Assembly: GCA_963971305.1 (NCBI GenBank)
Contig: OZ020308.1
Span: 34,253,275-34,317,274, forward strand
DNA: 64,000 bases
DNA from: Arcuatula senhousia
Lineage: Eukaryota; Mollusca; Bivalvia; Mytilida; Mytilidae
Direction: 5' to 3'
Positions 45,719 through 56,168 of this stretch are shown one piece after another. Each line of letters opens with the position of its first letter. Position 1 is the first letter of the stretch. The position numbers and the translations under genes are program-made. The notes beneath the pieces were generated by a model that searched no databases, was not told where the DNA came from, and saw only the letters and a list, made by a program, of their open reading frames with translations.

Positions 45719-47191
45719 ACAAGAGGCTCCCAGGAGCCTGAATCGCTCACCTGACATATGTGCCTGAAGTAAAGGTAATAAGGCAAAATCTATTTAACGT
45801 TGAAAGGGTCATAAGATTAATAAGGGGGTCATCTGACAATATGGTGGATAAAAGGGGCTGGTGACTTTTGTTCTCAATCAAAATCTAAAAATCTGTCACC
45901 CTTTTTGAGTTATTTGCAAAAAAATACAACCTAATGTTCTATTTTTAGCCACAGCGGCCATGTTTTACAACCAATCAAAAATCCCCACAACAGTTCTATA
46001 CACCTAATAATAATAAACAATAATACCAAGTTTGGTTCCATTTGGACTTAAAGTGTCAGAGGAGTTAACATTTTCAATATAAGGAAATGCAGTTAAAATG
46101 CTCAATTTTGACGTTCCAAGGGCAATAACTCCTCAAAGGAAAGGTCCTACAACGTTGACCCTGCTACAAATTTTGTAGATCTTGATGCGCTTAACAATAT
46201 GCAATTTAAATTTCTAAAATATCTAGTATAGTTTTCAAGATATTGAGCTAAACAGGTGCAAAATTCGCAAAAAATCCACAAAAAGGGCAATAACTCCTAC
46301 ATGGGTTGTTGGATTTTCTTCAAAATTTCAGAGCTGGTAGATCTTGAGGTGCTGATCACTTTTGTTCCAATCAAAATTTTGAAATCTGTCACCGTTTTAG
46401 AGTTATTTGCAAAAAACTGCCATTTACCCCTATGTTCTATTTTTAGCCACAGCGGCCATGTTTTATGACCAATCAAAAATCCCCACATCAGTTCTATACA
46501 CCTAATGCTAATAAACAACTATACCAAGTTTGATTCCATTTGGACTTAAAGTGTCAGAGGAGTTAACGTTTTCAATGTAATGAGGAAATGCTGTTAAAAT
46601 GCTAAATTTTGACGTTCTAAGGGCAATAACTCCTAAAAGGAAAGGTCCTACAACGTTGACCCTGTTACATATTTTGTAGATCTTGATGTGTTTAACAATA
46701 TGCAATTTAAATTTCTCAAATATCTAGTATAGTTTTCAAGATATTGAGCTAAACAGGTCCAAAATTTGCAAAAAATCCACAAAAAGGGCAATAACTCCTA
46801 CATGGGTCGTTGGATTTTCTTCAAAATTTCAGGGTAGGTAGATCTTGAGGTGCTGATCACTTTTAACCTATGCCAGAATTTTGATATCTGTAGCCGTTTT
46901 TGAGTTATTTGCAAAAAACTGCATTTTACCCCTATGTTCTATTTTTAGCCATGGCGGCCATGTTTTACGACGAATCAAAAATCCCCACATCAGTTCTAAG
47001 CACCGAATGCTAATGAACAACCATACCAAGTTTGGTTGCAATTGGACTTATGGTGTCAGAGGAGTTAACGTTTTAAAAAGTTTACGGACGACGGACGACG
47101 GACGACAGACGACGGACGACGGACGACGGACGGACGACGGACGCCAAGTGATGACAATAGCTCACATGACCCTTCGGGTCAGGTGAGCTAA
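45719..47191 (+). mobile_element. Pearl/Helentron-like element, copy D (complete)
   Basis: The best-preserved copy. AAGAGGCTCCCAGGAGCC at the left tip, GAATCGCTCACCTGA, then core units with a period of about 501 bp (46254, 46756). An (ACGG/GACGGAC) tract at 47084-47140 comes before the hairpin TGACCC-TTC-GGGTCA and AGGTGAGCTAA. The 3' hairpin a few bases before CTAA resembles the Helitron 3' signature (hairpin then CTRR). Compared with copy A, units are 95% or more alike by eye, so amplification is recent. Confidence 0.8.
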
Positions 47192-47195
47192 AAAG

Positions 47196-47211
47196 AACAA
47201 GAGGTCCCCAG
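47196..47211 (+). mobile_element. Left tip of pearl-like element E, cut off by the LTR array
   Basis: ACAAGAGGTCCCCAG is the left tip of a pearl-like copy; its continuation GAGCCTGAATCGCTCACCTG is found at 60287, on the other side of the LTR array. The last five bases, CCCAG, are repeated at 60282-60286. Confidence 0.85.
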
Positions 47212-47361
47212 TGTAATAACAGGCTACATGAGTCACGACACGTTTGGTGCAAGCATGTTTATTAGAAGGGGAGTTACAAGTACGGGGAATGAAACATCAT
47301 TGATACACATGTACATATGAAAAGTCTAAATTAAGTATTACAATTTTAGAATGATATTACA
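47212..47361 (-). repeat. LTR 1 of the tandem Ty3 array (3' LTR of copy 1)
   Basis: 150 bp, TGTAATA…TATTACA at its ends (TG..CA with a 7-bp inverted repeat). Identical by eye to the other three LTRs. On the element's strand it contains AATAAA (poly-A signal). The adjacent internal sequence is a purine run on the element strand (AAAGAAAGGGAGA, 47362-47374), the polypurine tract. Confidence 0.9.
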
Positions 47362-47374
47362 TCTCCCTTTCTTT
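47362..47374 (-). other. Polypurine tract of retrotransposon copy 1
   Basis: AAAGAAAGGGAGA on the minus strand, directly before the 3' LTR. The same run lies at 51668-51680 and 55975-55987 for copies 2 and 3. Confidence 0.8.
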
Positions 47375-47554
47375 ACAAAAGAAATCAAAACATGTAGATT
47401 TAAAATATTTTTGAAACACTAGATCAAATGCAAGTTACGATGAAATAAGTTTGGAAATTAAATGTGCACAGAATTAAAGTCTATATATTAAAATAAAATT
47501 AATAAAGCTTCTTAACGCTTTTAAGAAAACAAAAAGGTTCAGAAAAGTAAACGA

Positions 47555-50441
47555 TTACAAGTCAAGTTTCACTGGCTTCTTGATCTCTCTTCCAGATCTA
47601 GTACGAGTGGGTTCACTGACACACGGTTGGGGATGTGATGTAGTCAGTTCATTTGGAGTTTCCGGCGGTTCGATTATCGCGTCATCGCAATCATTGTCAT
47701 TGTTCATGTTCTTGTTGGCTTCGTTTGTGGAAACTTTTAGGTGTTTCCTATTTCGGCGGAACAGTCTATCACCTGATTTCACAACATATGATCTTGGTTT
47801 TTCGTGATGTCTAACAACAGTTCCTTGTTTCCACACTTTACTTCCTTGTAGCGGAGTCATTCGGATGTTTTCTCCTTCTTTGAGCGTTGACAGTTCTTTG
47901 ACACCTCTCCTTTTGTCATAATAAAACTTTTGTTTCTGCTTCTCATTGTCAAAGTGTCTTTTCACAGCGGTTGTGTTGTGCGGAACCGGTTTGAGTACCT
48001 CCTTCGATGACGGTAAGTAATTTCGTGGTCGGCGTCCCATAAGCATCTGGGATTGAGAAAGATCAATACCCTCAAGTTGGGTAGTGCGGTAATCCAGTAA
48101 ACTCAATTGTTTGTCATCGGATTTCTTCCAAAGATTTTTGACAGTCTGAATAGCCCTTTCAGCTTCACCATTACAGCTTTGGAAGTGCGGACTAGAAGTT
48201 TGATGATCGATTCAGAGTTCCTTACAGAAGCACTTGAACTCAACTGAACTAAACTGTGGTCCATTATCAGATCTTAACGTTGTAGGTATTCAATGAGTAG
48301 AGAATATGCATTTCAGAGCCTGAACAATGGATGCTGTATTAGTCGATTTGAGCGGAAGTACGTCGATGTACTTGGAGTAATAGTCAACTGTAAGAATGTA
48401 AGTCTTGCCTTCGAAATCGAATAGGTCACAACCAACAAGTGTAAACGGTAAGTCCGGTGTTGGAGTTGGTTTAAGTGGTTCGGCGGGTTGTTGGGTTTGA
48501 AACGACGCACATGTACCACAATCTTGTATCAGCTTCTCGATTTCCGAATTCATGCACGGCCAATACATAACTTCTCGAGCGCGTTTCTTGCACTTTGTCA
48601 TTCCGATATGAGATTTGTGAATGAGCTTCAACATATCACTACGCATACTGGGCGGTATAACAAGTTTGAGTCCTTTGTAGATAATTCCATCTAGAACGGA
48701 TAATTGGTCTCTAGAGTCCCAGTATTCGCGAACTTCGAATGCGGTCTCGGATTTAAGGTCTGGCCATTCCCGCTGGATGGTATCGTGTAGAGTACTTAAT
48801 TCTGATTGTGTAGCGTTCTGAATTTCCGAATATTTGTCCTTGCTGATCGAAATCATGCAGATCATATCCTGCATGGAATCTCCATCTTCTTCCGGCTTCG
48901 TCGGTAGTGAAGCGCGTGATAGCATATCTGAGATGATCATATCTTTTCCTTTACGATACTGTACGGTAAGGTCGTACCACTGTAACTTTAGCATCATTTT
49001 CTGAATTCTGAGCGGTGCGGACAGAAGCGGTTTACGAAATATCTGCTCAAGTGGTTTATGGTCATTGTACACGGTAGTTGGTTTTCCAAAGATGTAGCAA
49101 TGAAACTTCTTAGCACTAAACACAATTGAAAGCATTTCCTTTTTGGATTTGTGCGTATCGCTTCTCAGATTCTGATAATGAACGGGATGCAAACGCGATT
49201 ACACGTCCTTCCTGAGTTAGAACAGCACCTAAGCCATCTTTGCTAGCATCGCATTCGATTTCGACCGGCTTCTTAACGTCAAAGTATGCGAGCACTGGCG
49301 AAGTGCTACATAACACTTTCAATTCACGGAAGCTTCTTTCCTGATCATGTTCCCATGTGAATATTACATCTGACTTTAGAAGAATACGAAGTGGAGCGTC
49401 CACTTGACTCAAGTTGGGAATGAATTTCGATAAATATTGTACTAACCCTAGGAAGCGTCGCACATCTTCCTTGTTCCTAGGAGCGGGCATATCTACAATT
49501 GCTCAAATTTTCGCTGGGTCTGGAAGGAGTCCATTATCGATAATGACGTGTCCCATGTAAGCAACTTCCGATTTCCTAACGAAACACTTTTCGAAGTTTA
49601 ATCTCAAGTTATGACTTGTAGCACGCTCTACAACCTGTTTGAGGATTTTGTCGTGTTCGTCCATGTCCTTTCCAGCAATGAGAATATCGTCGATGATCGC
49701 AATCGCTCCCGGAATGACCTCGAGCATTTGATCCATGATTCGCTGGTAAATTTCCGGAGCTGACTTAATTCCAAACGGTAAGCGTAACCAACGATATCGT
49801 CCTATCGGGGTGTTGAACGTAGTGAGCAACGATGACGGTTCGTCTAGCTTGATTTGTAGAAAGCCTGATTTCGCGTCTAGAACGGAAAACACTTTCTTGT
49901 TTGGAAGTAACGGAATGACGTCATCAATCGTTTTCAACGGATAGTTTTCTCGCTTAATCGCTTCGTTCAGGTCTTTCGGATCGATGCAAATTCTGACTTT
50001 GTCTTTCCTGACATTAACGACCATCGAACTGACCCATTCGGTCGGTTGTTCAACTTTGGTGATGTAACCGTTTTCTTCCATGTGATGGAGTTCCTCGATA
50101 GCCCGATCTCTAATAGCTGCAGGTAGTCGTCTCGGAGGATGCACTACTCCCTTCGCGCCATTGTCAATAGTAAGACGGTACTCACCTGGTAAAGTTCCAG
50201 AAGTCTGAATAAGTTCGGGAAAATCATGCGACAGTTCATGATCAACGGTACTAGGAACGGTTACGGTCACGTTCGATACCGAATCAACAGAGTAGATCCG
50301 TTCAACGAGTTTCAGCACTTCGGACGCGTCGCCACTTATTATATTGTCCTGGTCTAGATCGACAATCTGAAACGTTTCGTGTAGTGTCACACCATGATTG
50401 CTGATCGGCAATCTGATCCGATTTAAGGAATTTGATGTCCT
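47555..50441 (-). pseudogene. Ty3-type pol, copy 1 (protease end, RT, RNase H, integrase), disrupted
   Basis: A single ancestral pol read in segments. 50411-49503: RT with LDAKSGF, LPFGIKSAP and an IIDD catalytic box. 49490-49116: RT connection and RNase H start (ECDASKDGLGA). 49192-48290, after a +1 shift in an A-run at about 49140: rest of RNase H, the HHCC zinc finger of integrase (HKSH…CGTC) and the first catalytic Asp region. 48106-47555: integrase C-terminus with a chromo-like basic tail. The DNGPQ and NGEAE parts of the DDE site lie between stops. In-frame TGA stops at 49505-49503, 48292-48290 and 48214-48212, plus a frame change at the gag-pol join (about 50420), are shared by all three copies. 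This copy has the fewest lesions but cannot encode an intact polyprotein. Family: Ty3/Gypsy by domain order RT-RH-IN; clade not resolved. Confidence 0.88.
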
Positions 50442-51487
50442 GAGTACGGTTTCAAGATTTTGTTTGGATCAGTTATCTCAAACTTTTTCTTACTGAGTCC
50501 TAGTCTGTTTAGCCAATTCTTTGAAATAATGCTACATTTAGCACCCGTGTCAATTCTGAACGGAATTGGTTTATTGTCAATTTCAAGTTTCGCGATCCAC
50601 TTATCATCATAGAGTTCCGTTTCGTTAGTTTTAACGGTGGAGATGTACAGAACCTCGTCTTCGTTGTCATCGGACTCGCGAATCATGTTGACATTCCGAA
50701 GTCTCTTGCGACATACCTCGATCCAGTGGTCTGGTTTCTTACAATATTTACACGTAGTCCCTTTTGCTGGGCATTTGTCAGCCTGATGTTTTAGCCCACA
50801 GTTACTACACTTTGAGCGAGAAGATTGATAGGACTTTGAATCTTTGTCAGTGCGCTTTTGTGTCTTGGGTTTTGGTTTGAAATGTTTCTTTGACTTGTCG
50901 CTTTTCTTGTTGTCGTGATCACTTATGCGTAGAATTTCCTCTCCGCGAATCATTTTCAGTTGTCTCTGTGAAAGTTCAAATTGTTGACCAATCTCTATAG
51001 CCTTGTCCAGTTTTAAATCGGACCCTTTATCTAGCATTCGTTCTTGTACTTTAGGATGTCTGACGCCACTTATAATGAGATCTGTCAAAATATCATCTGC
51101 ATTATTCTGATAGTCACAATCCATGAGCAATATTCTTAAGTCTTTAACAAAATTGTCAAAACTCTCAGTTTCGGCCTGTTTACGTTGGCTTGCTTTAAAT
51201 CTCGCGACACGTTTGTTGGTTCTTGGGCGGATGTATGCTTCAAGTTTGTCCAAGATTTTGTCCAGATCATCTTCTTTACCTTCTCCCCACTGGAAAGTTT
51301 TATAAATTTCTCTACCCTGTTGTCCTATCGATAGGCCTTGCCAGCCTGCTCGGTCTTTCTTCTCTGCCTTAAGGAGAGGACCTTTGAATGTGAACTGAAC
51401 ATTTGGCTTAAACCTTTGAAATTCTTGGAAAACATCTGAGGCGTTCCAATTCAAGGTAGGATGGTCAAACTGAAATCCGGTTGCCAT
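50423..51487 (-). CDS. Ty3-type gag with start of protease, copy 1
   Basis: A 354-codon open frame starting at ATG 51487, 30 nt inside the 5' LTR border. Capsid-like helical N-terminal two thirds, a basic linker (about 195-225), then two zinc knuckles, C227-x2-C-x3-H-x4-C and C246-x2-C-x4-H-x4-C, for RNA packaging. The aspartic protease active site IDTGAK (D313) is still in this frame, and the ORF ends shortly after it. RT lies in the -1 frame, so either the protease is disrupted by an old indel or a frameshift once joined them; no slippery heptamer is visible. Intact at protein level and identical to copy 2. Confidence 0.88.
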   Translation of the reverse strand: MATGFQFDHPTLNWNASDVFQEFQRFKPNVQFTFKGPLLKAEKKDRAGWQGLSIGQQGREIYKTFQWGEGKEDDLDKILDKLEAYIRPRTNKRVARFKASQRKQAETESFDNFVKDLRILLMDCDYQNNADDILTDLIISGVRHPKVQERMLDKGSDLKLDKAIEIGQQFELSQRQLKMIRGEEILRISDHDNKKSDKSKKHFKPKPKTQKRTDKDSKSYQSSRSKCSNCGLKHQADKCPAKGTTCKYCKKPDHWIEVCRKRLRNVNMIRESDDNEDEVLYISTVKTNETELYDDKWIAKLEIDNKPIPFRIDTGAKCSIISKNWLNRLGLSKKKFEITDPNKILKPYSGHQIP

Positions 51488-51505
51488 TATCAGAATTACG
51501 TTTTA

Positions 51506-51517
51506 CACCTGACACCA
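51506..51517 (-). other. Primer binding site, copy 1
   Basis: TGGTGTCAGGTG on the minus strand directly follows the LTR end (…TTACA|TGGTGTCAGG). TGG pairs with the CCA end of a tRNA; TGGTGTCA fits tRNA-Leu-type 3' ends. Repeated at 55813-55824 and 60120-60131. Confidence 0.75.
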
Positions 51518-51667
51518 TGTAATAACAGGCTACATGAGTCACGACACGTTTGGTGCAAGCATGTTTATTAGAAGGGGAGTTACAAGTACGGGGAATGAAA
51601 CATCATTGATACACATGTACATATGAAAAGTCTAAATTAAGTATTACAATTTTAGAATGATATTACA
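51518..51667 (-). repeat. LTR 2, shared by copies 1 and 2
   Basis: This single 150-bp LTR serves as 5' LTR of copy 1 and 3' LTR of copy 2, with a primer binding site on one side and a polypurine tract on the other and no host DNA between. No target duplication surrounds it. Confidence 0.92.
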
Positions 51668-51861
51668 TCTCCCTTTCTTTACAAAAGAAATCAAATCATG
51701 TAGATTTAAAATATTTTTGAAACACTAGATCAAATGCAAGTTACGATGAAATAAAGTTTGGAAATTAAATGTGCACAGAATTAAAGTCTATATATTAAAA
51801 TAAAATTAATAAAGCTTCTTAACGCTTTTAAGAAAACAAAAAGGTTCAGAAAAGTAAACGA

Positions 51862-54748
51862 TTACAAGTCAAGTTTCACTGGCTTCTTGATCTCTCTTCC
51901 AGATCTAGTACGAGTGGGTTCACTGACACACGGTTGGGGATGTGATGTAGTCAGTTCATTTGGAGTTTCCGGCGGTTCGATTATCGCGTCATCGCAATCA
52001 TTGTCATTGTTCATGTTCTTGTTGGCTTCGTTTGTGGAAACTTTTAGGTGTTTCCTATTTCGGCGGAACAGTCTATCACCTGATTTCACAACGTATGATC
52101 TTGGTTTTTCGTGATGTCTAACAACAGTTCCTTGTTTCCACACTTTACTTCCTTGTAGCGGAGTCATTCGGATGTTTTCTCCTTCTTTGAGCGTTGACAG
52201 TTCTTTGACACCTCTCCTTTTGTCATAATAAAACTTTTGTTTCTGCTTCTCATTGTCAAAGTGTCTTTTCACAGCGGTTGTGTTGTGCGGAACCGGTTTG
52301 AGTACCTCCTTCGATGACGGTAAGTAATTTCGTGGTCGGCGTCCCATAAGCATCTGGGATTGAGAAAGATCAATACCCTCAAGTTGGGTAGTGCGGTAAT
52401 CCAGTAAACTCAATTGTTTGTCATCGGATTTCTTCCAAAGATTTTTGACAGTCTGAATAGCCCTTTCAGCTTCACCATTACAGCTTTGGAAGTGCGGACT
52501 AGAAGTTTGATGATCGATTCAGAGTTCCTTACAGAAGCACTTGAACTCAACTGAACTAAACTGTGGTCCATTATCAGATCTTAACGTTGTAGGTATTCAA
52601 TGAGTAGAGAATATGCATTTCAGAGCCTGAACAATGGATGCTGTATTAGTCGATTTGAGCGGAAGTACGTCGATGTACTTGGAGTAATAGTCAACTGTAA
52701 GTATGTAAGTCTTGCCTTCGAAATCGAATAGGTCACAACCAACAAGTGTAAACGGTCAGTCCGGTGTTGGAGTTGGTTTTAGTGGTTCGGCGGGTTGTTG
52801 GGTTTGAAACGACGCACATGTACCACAATCTTGTATCAGCTTCTCGATTTCCGAATTCATGCACGGCCAATACATAACTTCTCGAGCGCGTTTCTTGCAC
52901 TTTGTCATTCCGATATGAGATTTGTGAATGAGCTTCAACATATCACTACGCATACTGGGCGGTATAACAAGTTTGAGTCCTTTGTAGATAATTCCATCTA
53001 GAACGAATAATTGGTCTCTAGAGTCCCAGTATTCGCGAACTTCGAATGCGGTCTCGGATTTAAGGTCTGGTCATTCCCGCTGGATGGTATCGTGTAGAGT
53101 ACTTAATTCTGATTGTGTAGCGTTCTGAATTTCCGAATATTTGTCCTTGCTGATCGAAATCATGCAGATCATATCCTGCATGGAATCTCCGTCTTCTTCC
53201 GGCTTCGTCGGTAGTGAAGCGCGTGATAGCGTATCTGAGATGATCATATCTTTTCCTTTACGATACTGTACGGTAAGGTCGTACCACTGTAACTTTAGCA
53301 TCATTTTCTGAATTCTGAGCGGTGCGGACAGAAGCGGTTTACGAAATATCTGCTCAAGTGGTTTATGGTCATTGTACACGGTAGTTGGTTTTCCAAAGAT
53401 GTAGCAATGAAACTTCTTAGCACTAAACACAATTGAAAGCATTTCCTTTTTGGATTTGTGCGTATCGCTTCTCAGATTCTGATAATGAACGGGATGCAAA
53501 CGCGATTACACGTCCTTCCTGAGTTAGAACAGCACCTAAGCCATCTTTGCTAGCATCGCATTCGATTTCGACCGGCTTCTTAACGTCAAAGTATGCGAGC
53601 ACTGGCGAAGTGCTACATAACACTTTCAATTCACGGAAGCTTCTTTCCTGATCATGTTCCCATGTGAATATTACATCTGACTTTAGATGAATACGAAGTG
53701 GAGCGTCCACTTGACTCAAGTTGGGAATGAATTTCGATAAATATTGTACTAACCCTAGGAAGCGTCGCACATCTTCCTTGTTCCTAGGAGCGGGCATATC
53801 TACAATTGCTCAAATTTTCGCTGGGTCTGGAAGGAGTCCATTATCGATAATGACATGTCCCATGTAAGCAACTTCCGATTTCCTAACGAAACACTTTTCG
53901 AAGTTTAATCTCAAGTTATGACTTGTAGCACGCTCTACAACCTGTTTGAGGATTTTGTCGTGTTCGTCCATGTCCTTTCCAGCAATGAGAATATCGTCGA
54001 TGATCGCAATCGCTCCCGGAATGACCTCGAGCATTTGATCCATGATTCGCTGGTAAATTTCCGGAGCTGACTTAATTCCAAACGGTAAGCGTAACCAACG
54101 ATATCGTCCTATCGGGGTGTTGAACGTAGTGAGCAACGATGACGGTTCGTCTAGCTTGATTTGTAGAAAGCCTGATTTCGCGTCTAGAACGGAAAACACT
54201 TTCTTGTTTGGAAGTAACGGAATGACGTCATCAATCGTTTTCAACGGATAGTTTTCTCGCTTAATCGCTTCGTTCAGGTCTTTCGGATCGATGCAAATTC
54301 TGACTTTGTCTTTCCTGACATTAACGACCATCGAACTGACCCATTCGGTCGGTTGTTCAACTTTGGTGATGTAACCGTTTTCTTCCATGTGATGGAGTTC
54401 CTCGATAGCCCGATCTCTAATAGCTGCAGGTAGTCGTCTCGGAGGATGCACTACTCCCTTCGCGCCATTGTCAATAGTAAGACGGTACTCACCTGGTAAA
54501 GTTCCAGAAGTCTGAATAAGTTCGGGAAAATCATGCGACAGTTCATGATCAACGGTACTAGGAACGGTTACGGTCACGTTCGATACCGAATCAACAGAGT
54601 AGATCCGTTCAACGAGTTTCAGCACTTCGGACGCGTCGCCACTTATTATATTGTCCTGGTCTAGATCGACAATCTGAAACGTTTCGTGTAGTGTCACACC
54701 ATGATTGCTGATCGGCAATCTGATCCGATTTAAGGAATTTGATGTCCT
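51862..54748 (-). pseudogene. Ty3-type pol, copy 2, disrupted
   Basis: Same domain order and shared lesions as copy 1. The RT segment 54718-53810 is identical in protein to copy 1. It has two extra nonsense codons in integrase: TGG to TGA at 53073-53071, before the zinc finger, and TTA to TGA at 52758-52756, after it. Both are shared with copy 3. Segments: 53797-53423, 53499-53071, 52953-52756, 52413-51862. Confidence 0.88.
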
Positions 54749-55794
54749 GAGTACGGTTTCAAGATTTTGTTTGGATCAGTTATCTCAAACTTTTTCTTAC
54801 TGAGTCCTAGTCTGTTTAGCCAATTCTTTGAAATAATGCTACATTTAGCACCCGTGTCAATTCTGAACGGAATTGGTTTATTGTCAATTTCAAGTTTCGC
54901 GATCCACTTATCATCATAGAGTTCCGTTTCGTTAGTTTTAACGGTGGAGATGTACAGAACCTCGTCTTCGTTGTCATCGGACTCGCGAATCATGTTGACA
55001 TTCCGAAGTCTCTTGCGACATACCTCGATCCAGTGGTCTGGTTTCTTACAATATTTACACGTAGTCCCTTTTGCTGGGCATTTGTCAGCCTGATGTTTTA
55101 GCCCACAGTTACTACACTTTGAGCGAGAAGATTGATAGGACTTTGAATCTTTGTCAGTGCGCTTTTGTGTCTTGGGTTTTGGTTTGAAATGTTTCTTTGA
55201 CTTGTCGCTTTTCTTGTTGTCGTGATCACTTATGCGTAGAATTTCCTCTCCGCGAATCATTTTCAGTTGTCTCTGTGAAAGTTCAAATTGTTGACCAATC
55301 TCTATAGCCTTGTCCAGTTTTAAATCGGACCCTTTATCTAGCATTCGTTCTTGTACTTTAGGATGTCTGACGCCACTTATAATGAGATCTGTCAAAATAT
55401 CATCTGCATTATTCTGATAGTCACAATCCATGAGCAATATTCTTAAGTCTTTAACAAAATTGTCAAAACTCTCAGTTTCGGCCTGTTTACGTTGGCTTGC
55501 TTTAAATCTCGCGACACGTTTGTTGGTTCTTGGGCGGATGTATGCTTCAAGTTTGTCCAAGATTTTGTCCAGATCATCTTCTTTACCTTCTCCCCACTGG
55601 AAAGTTTTATAAATTTCTCTACCCTGTTGTCCTATCGATAGGCCTTGCCAGCCTGCTCGGTCTTTCTTCTCTGCCTTAAGGAGAGGACCTTTGAATGTGA
55701 ACTGAACATTTGGCTTAAACCTTTGAAATTCTTGGAAAACATCTGAGGCGTTCCAATTCAAGGTAGGATGGTCAAACTGAAATCCGGTTGCCAT
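54730..55794 (-). CDS. Ty3-type gag with start of protease, copy 2
   Basis: 354 codons, same protein as copy 1, with both zinc knuckles and the IDTGAK protease site. It is preceded by the primer binding site and followed by the -1 frame RT. Confidence 0.88.
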   Translation of the reverse strand: MATGFQFDHPTLNWNASDVFQEFQRFKPNVQFTFKGPLLKAEKKDRAGWQGLSIGQQGREIYKTFQWGEGKEDDLDKILDKLEAYIRPRTNKRVARFKASQRKQAETESFDNFVKDLRILLMDCDYQNNADDILTDLIISGVRHPKVQERMLDKGSDLKLDKAIEIGQQFELSQRQLKMIRGEEILRISDHDNKKSDKSKKHFKPKPKTQKRTDKDSKSYQSSRSKCSNCGLKHQADKCPAKGTTCKYCKKPDHWIEVCRKRLRNVNMIRESDDNEDEVLYISTVKTNETELYDDKWIAKLEIDNKPIPFRIDTGAKCSIISKNWLNRLGLSKKKFEITDPNKILKPYSGHQIP

Positions 55795-55824
55795 TATCAG
55801 AATTACGTTTTACACCTGACACCA

Positions 55825-55974
55825 TGTAATAACAGGCTACATGAGTCACGACACGTTTGGTGCAAGCATGTTTATTAGAAGGGGAGTTACAAGTACGGGG
55901 AATGAAACATCATTGATACACATGTACATATGAAAAGTCTAAATTAAGTATTACAATTTTAGAATGATATTACA
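55825..55974 (-). repeat. LTR 3, shared by copies 2 and 3
   Basis: 150 bp, same termini as LTRs 1, 2 and 4. The spacing from LTR 2 is exactly 4307 bp. Confidence 0.92.
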
Positions 55975-56168
55975 TCTCCCTTTCTTTACAAAAGAAATCA
56001 AAACATGTAGATTTAAAATATTTTTAAAACACTAGATCAAATGCAAGTTACGATGAAATAAAGTTTGGAAATTAAATGTGCACAGAATTAAAGTCTATAT
56101 ATTAAAATAAAATTAATAAAGCTTCTTAACGCTTTTAAGAAAACAAAAAGGTTCAGAAAAGTAAACGA

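Noticed and set aside
47580..47807. Plus-strand ORFs recurring at 47.6, 51.9 and 56.2 kb (and 48.5, 52.8, 57.1 kb)
   Set aside because: Antisense shadows of the integrase frames in the three LTR elements.
48212..49505. UGA recoding (e.g. selenocysteine) in pol
   Set aside because: No SECIS-like element was sought successfully, the flanking residues do not suggest Cys positions, and copies 2 and 3 keep gaining further stops; decay is the simpler reading.
50405..50430. Programmed -1 frameshift at the gag-pol join
   Set aside because: The frames are in a -1 relation, but no slippery heptamer or obvious downstream structure is visible, and the join falls inside the protease, which fits an old indel better.
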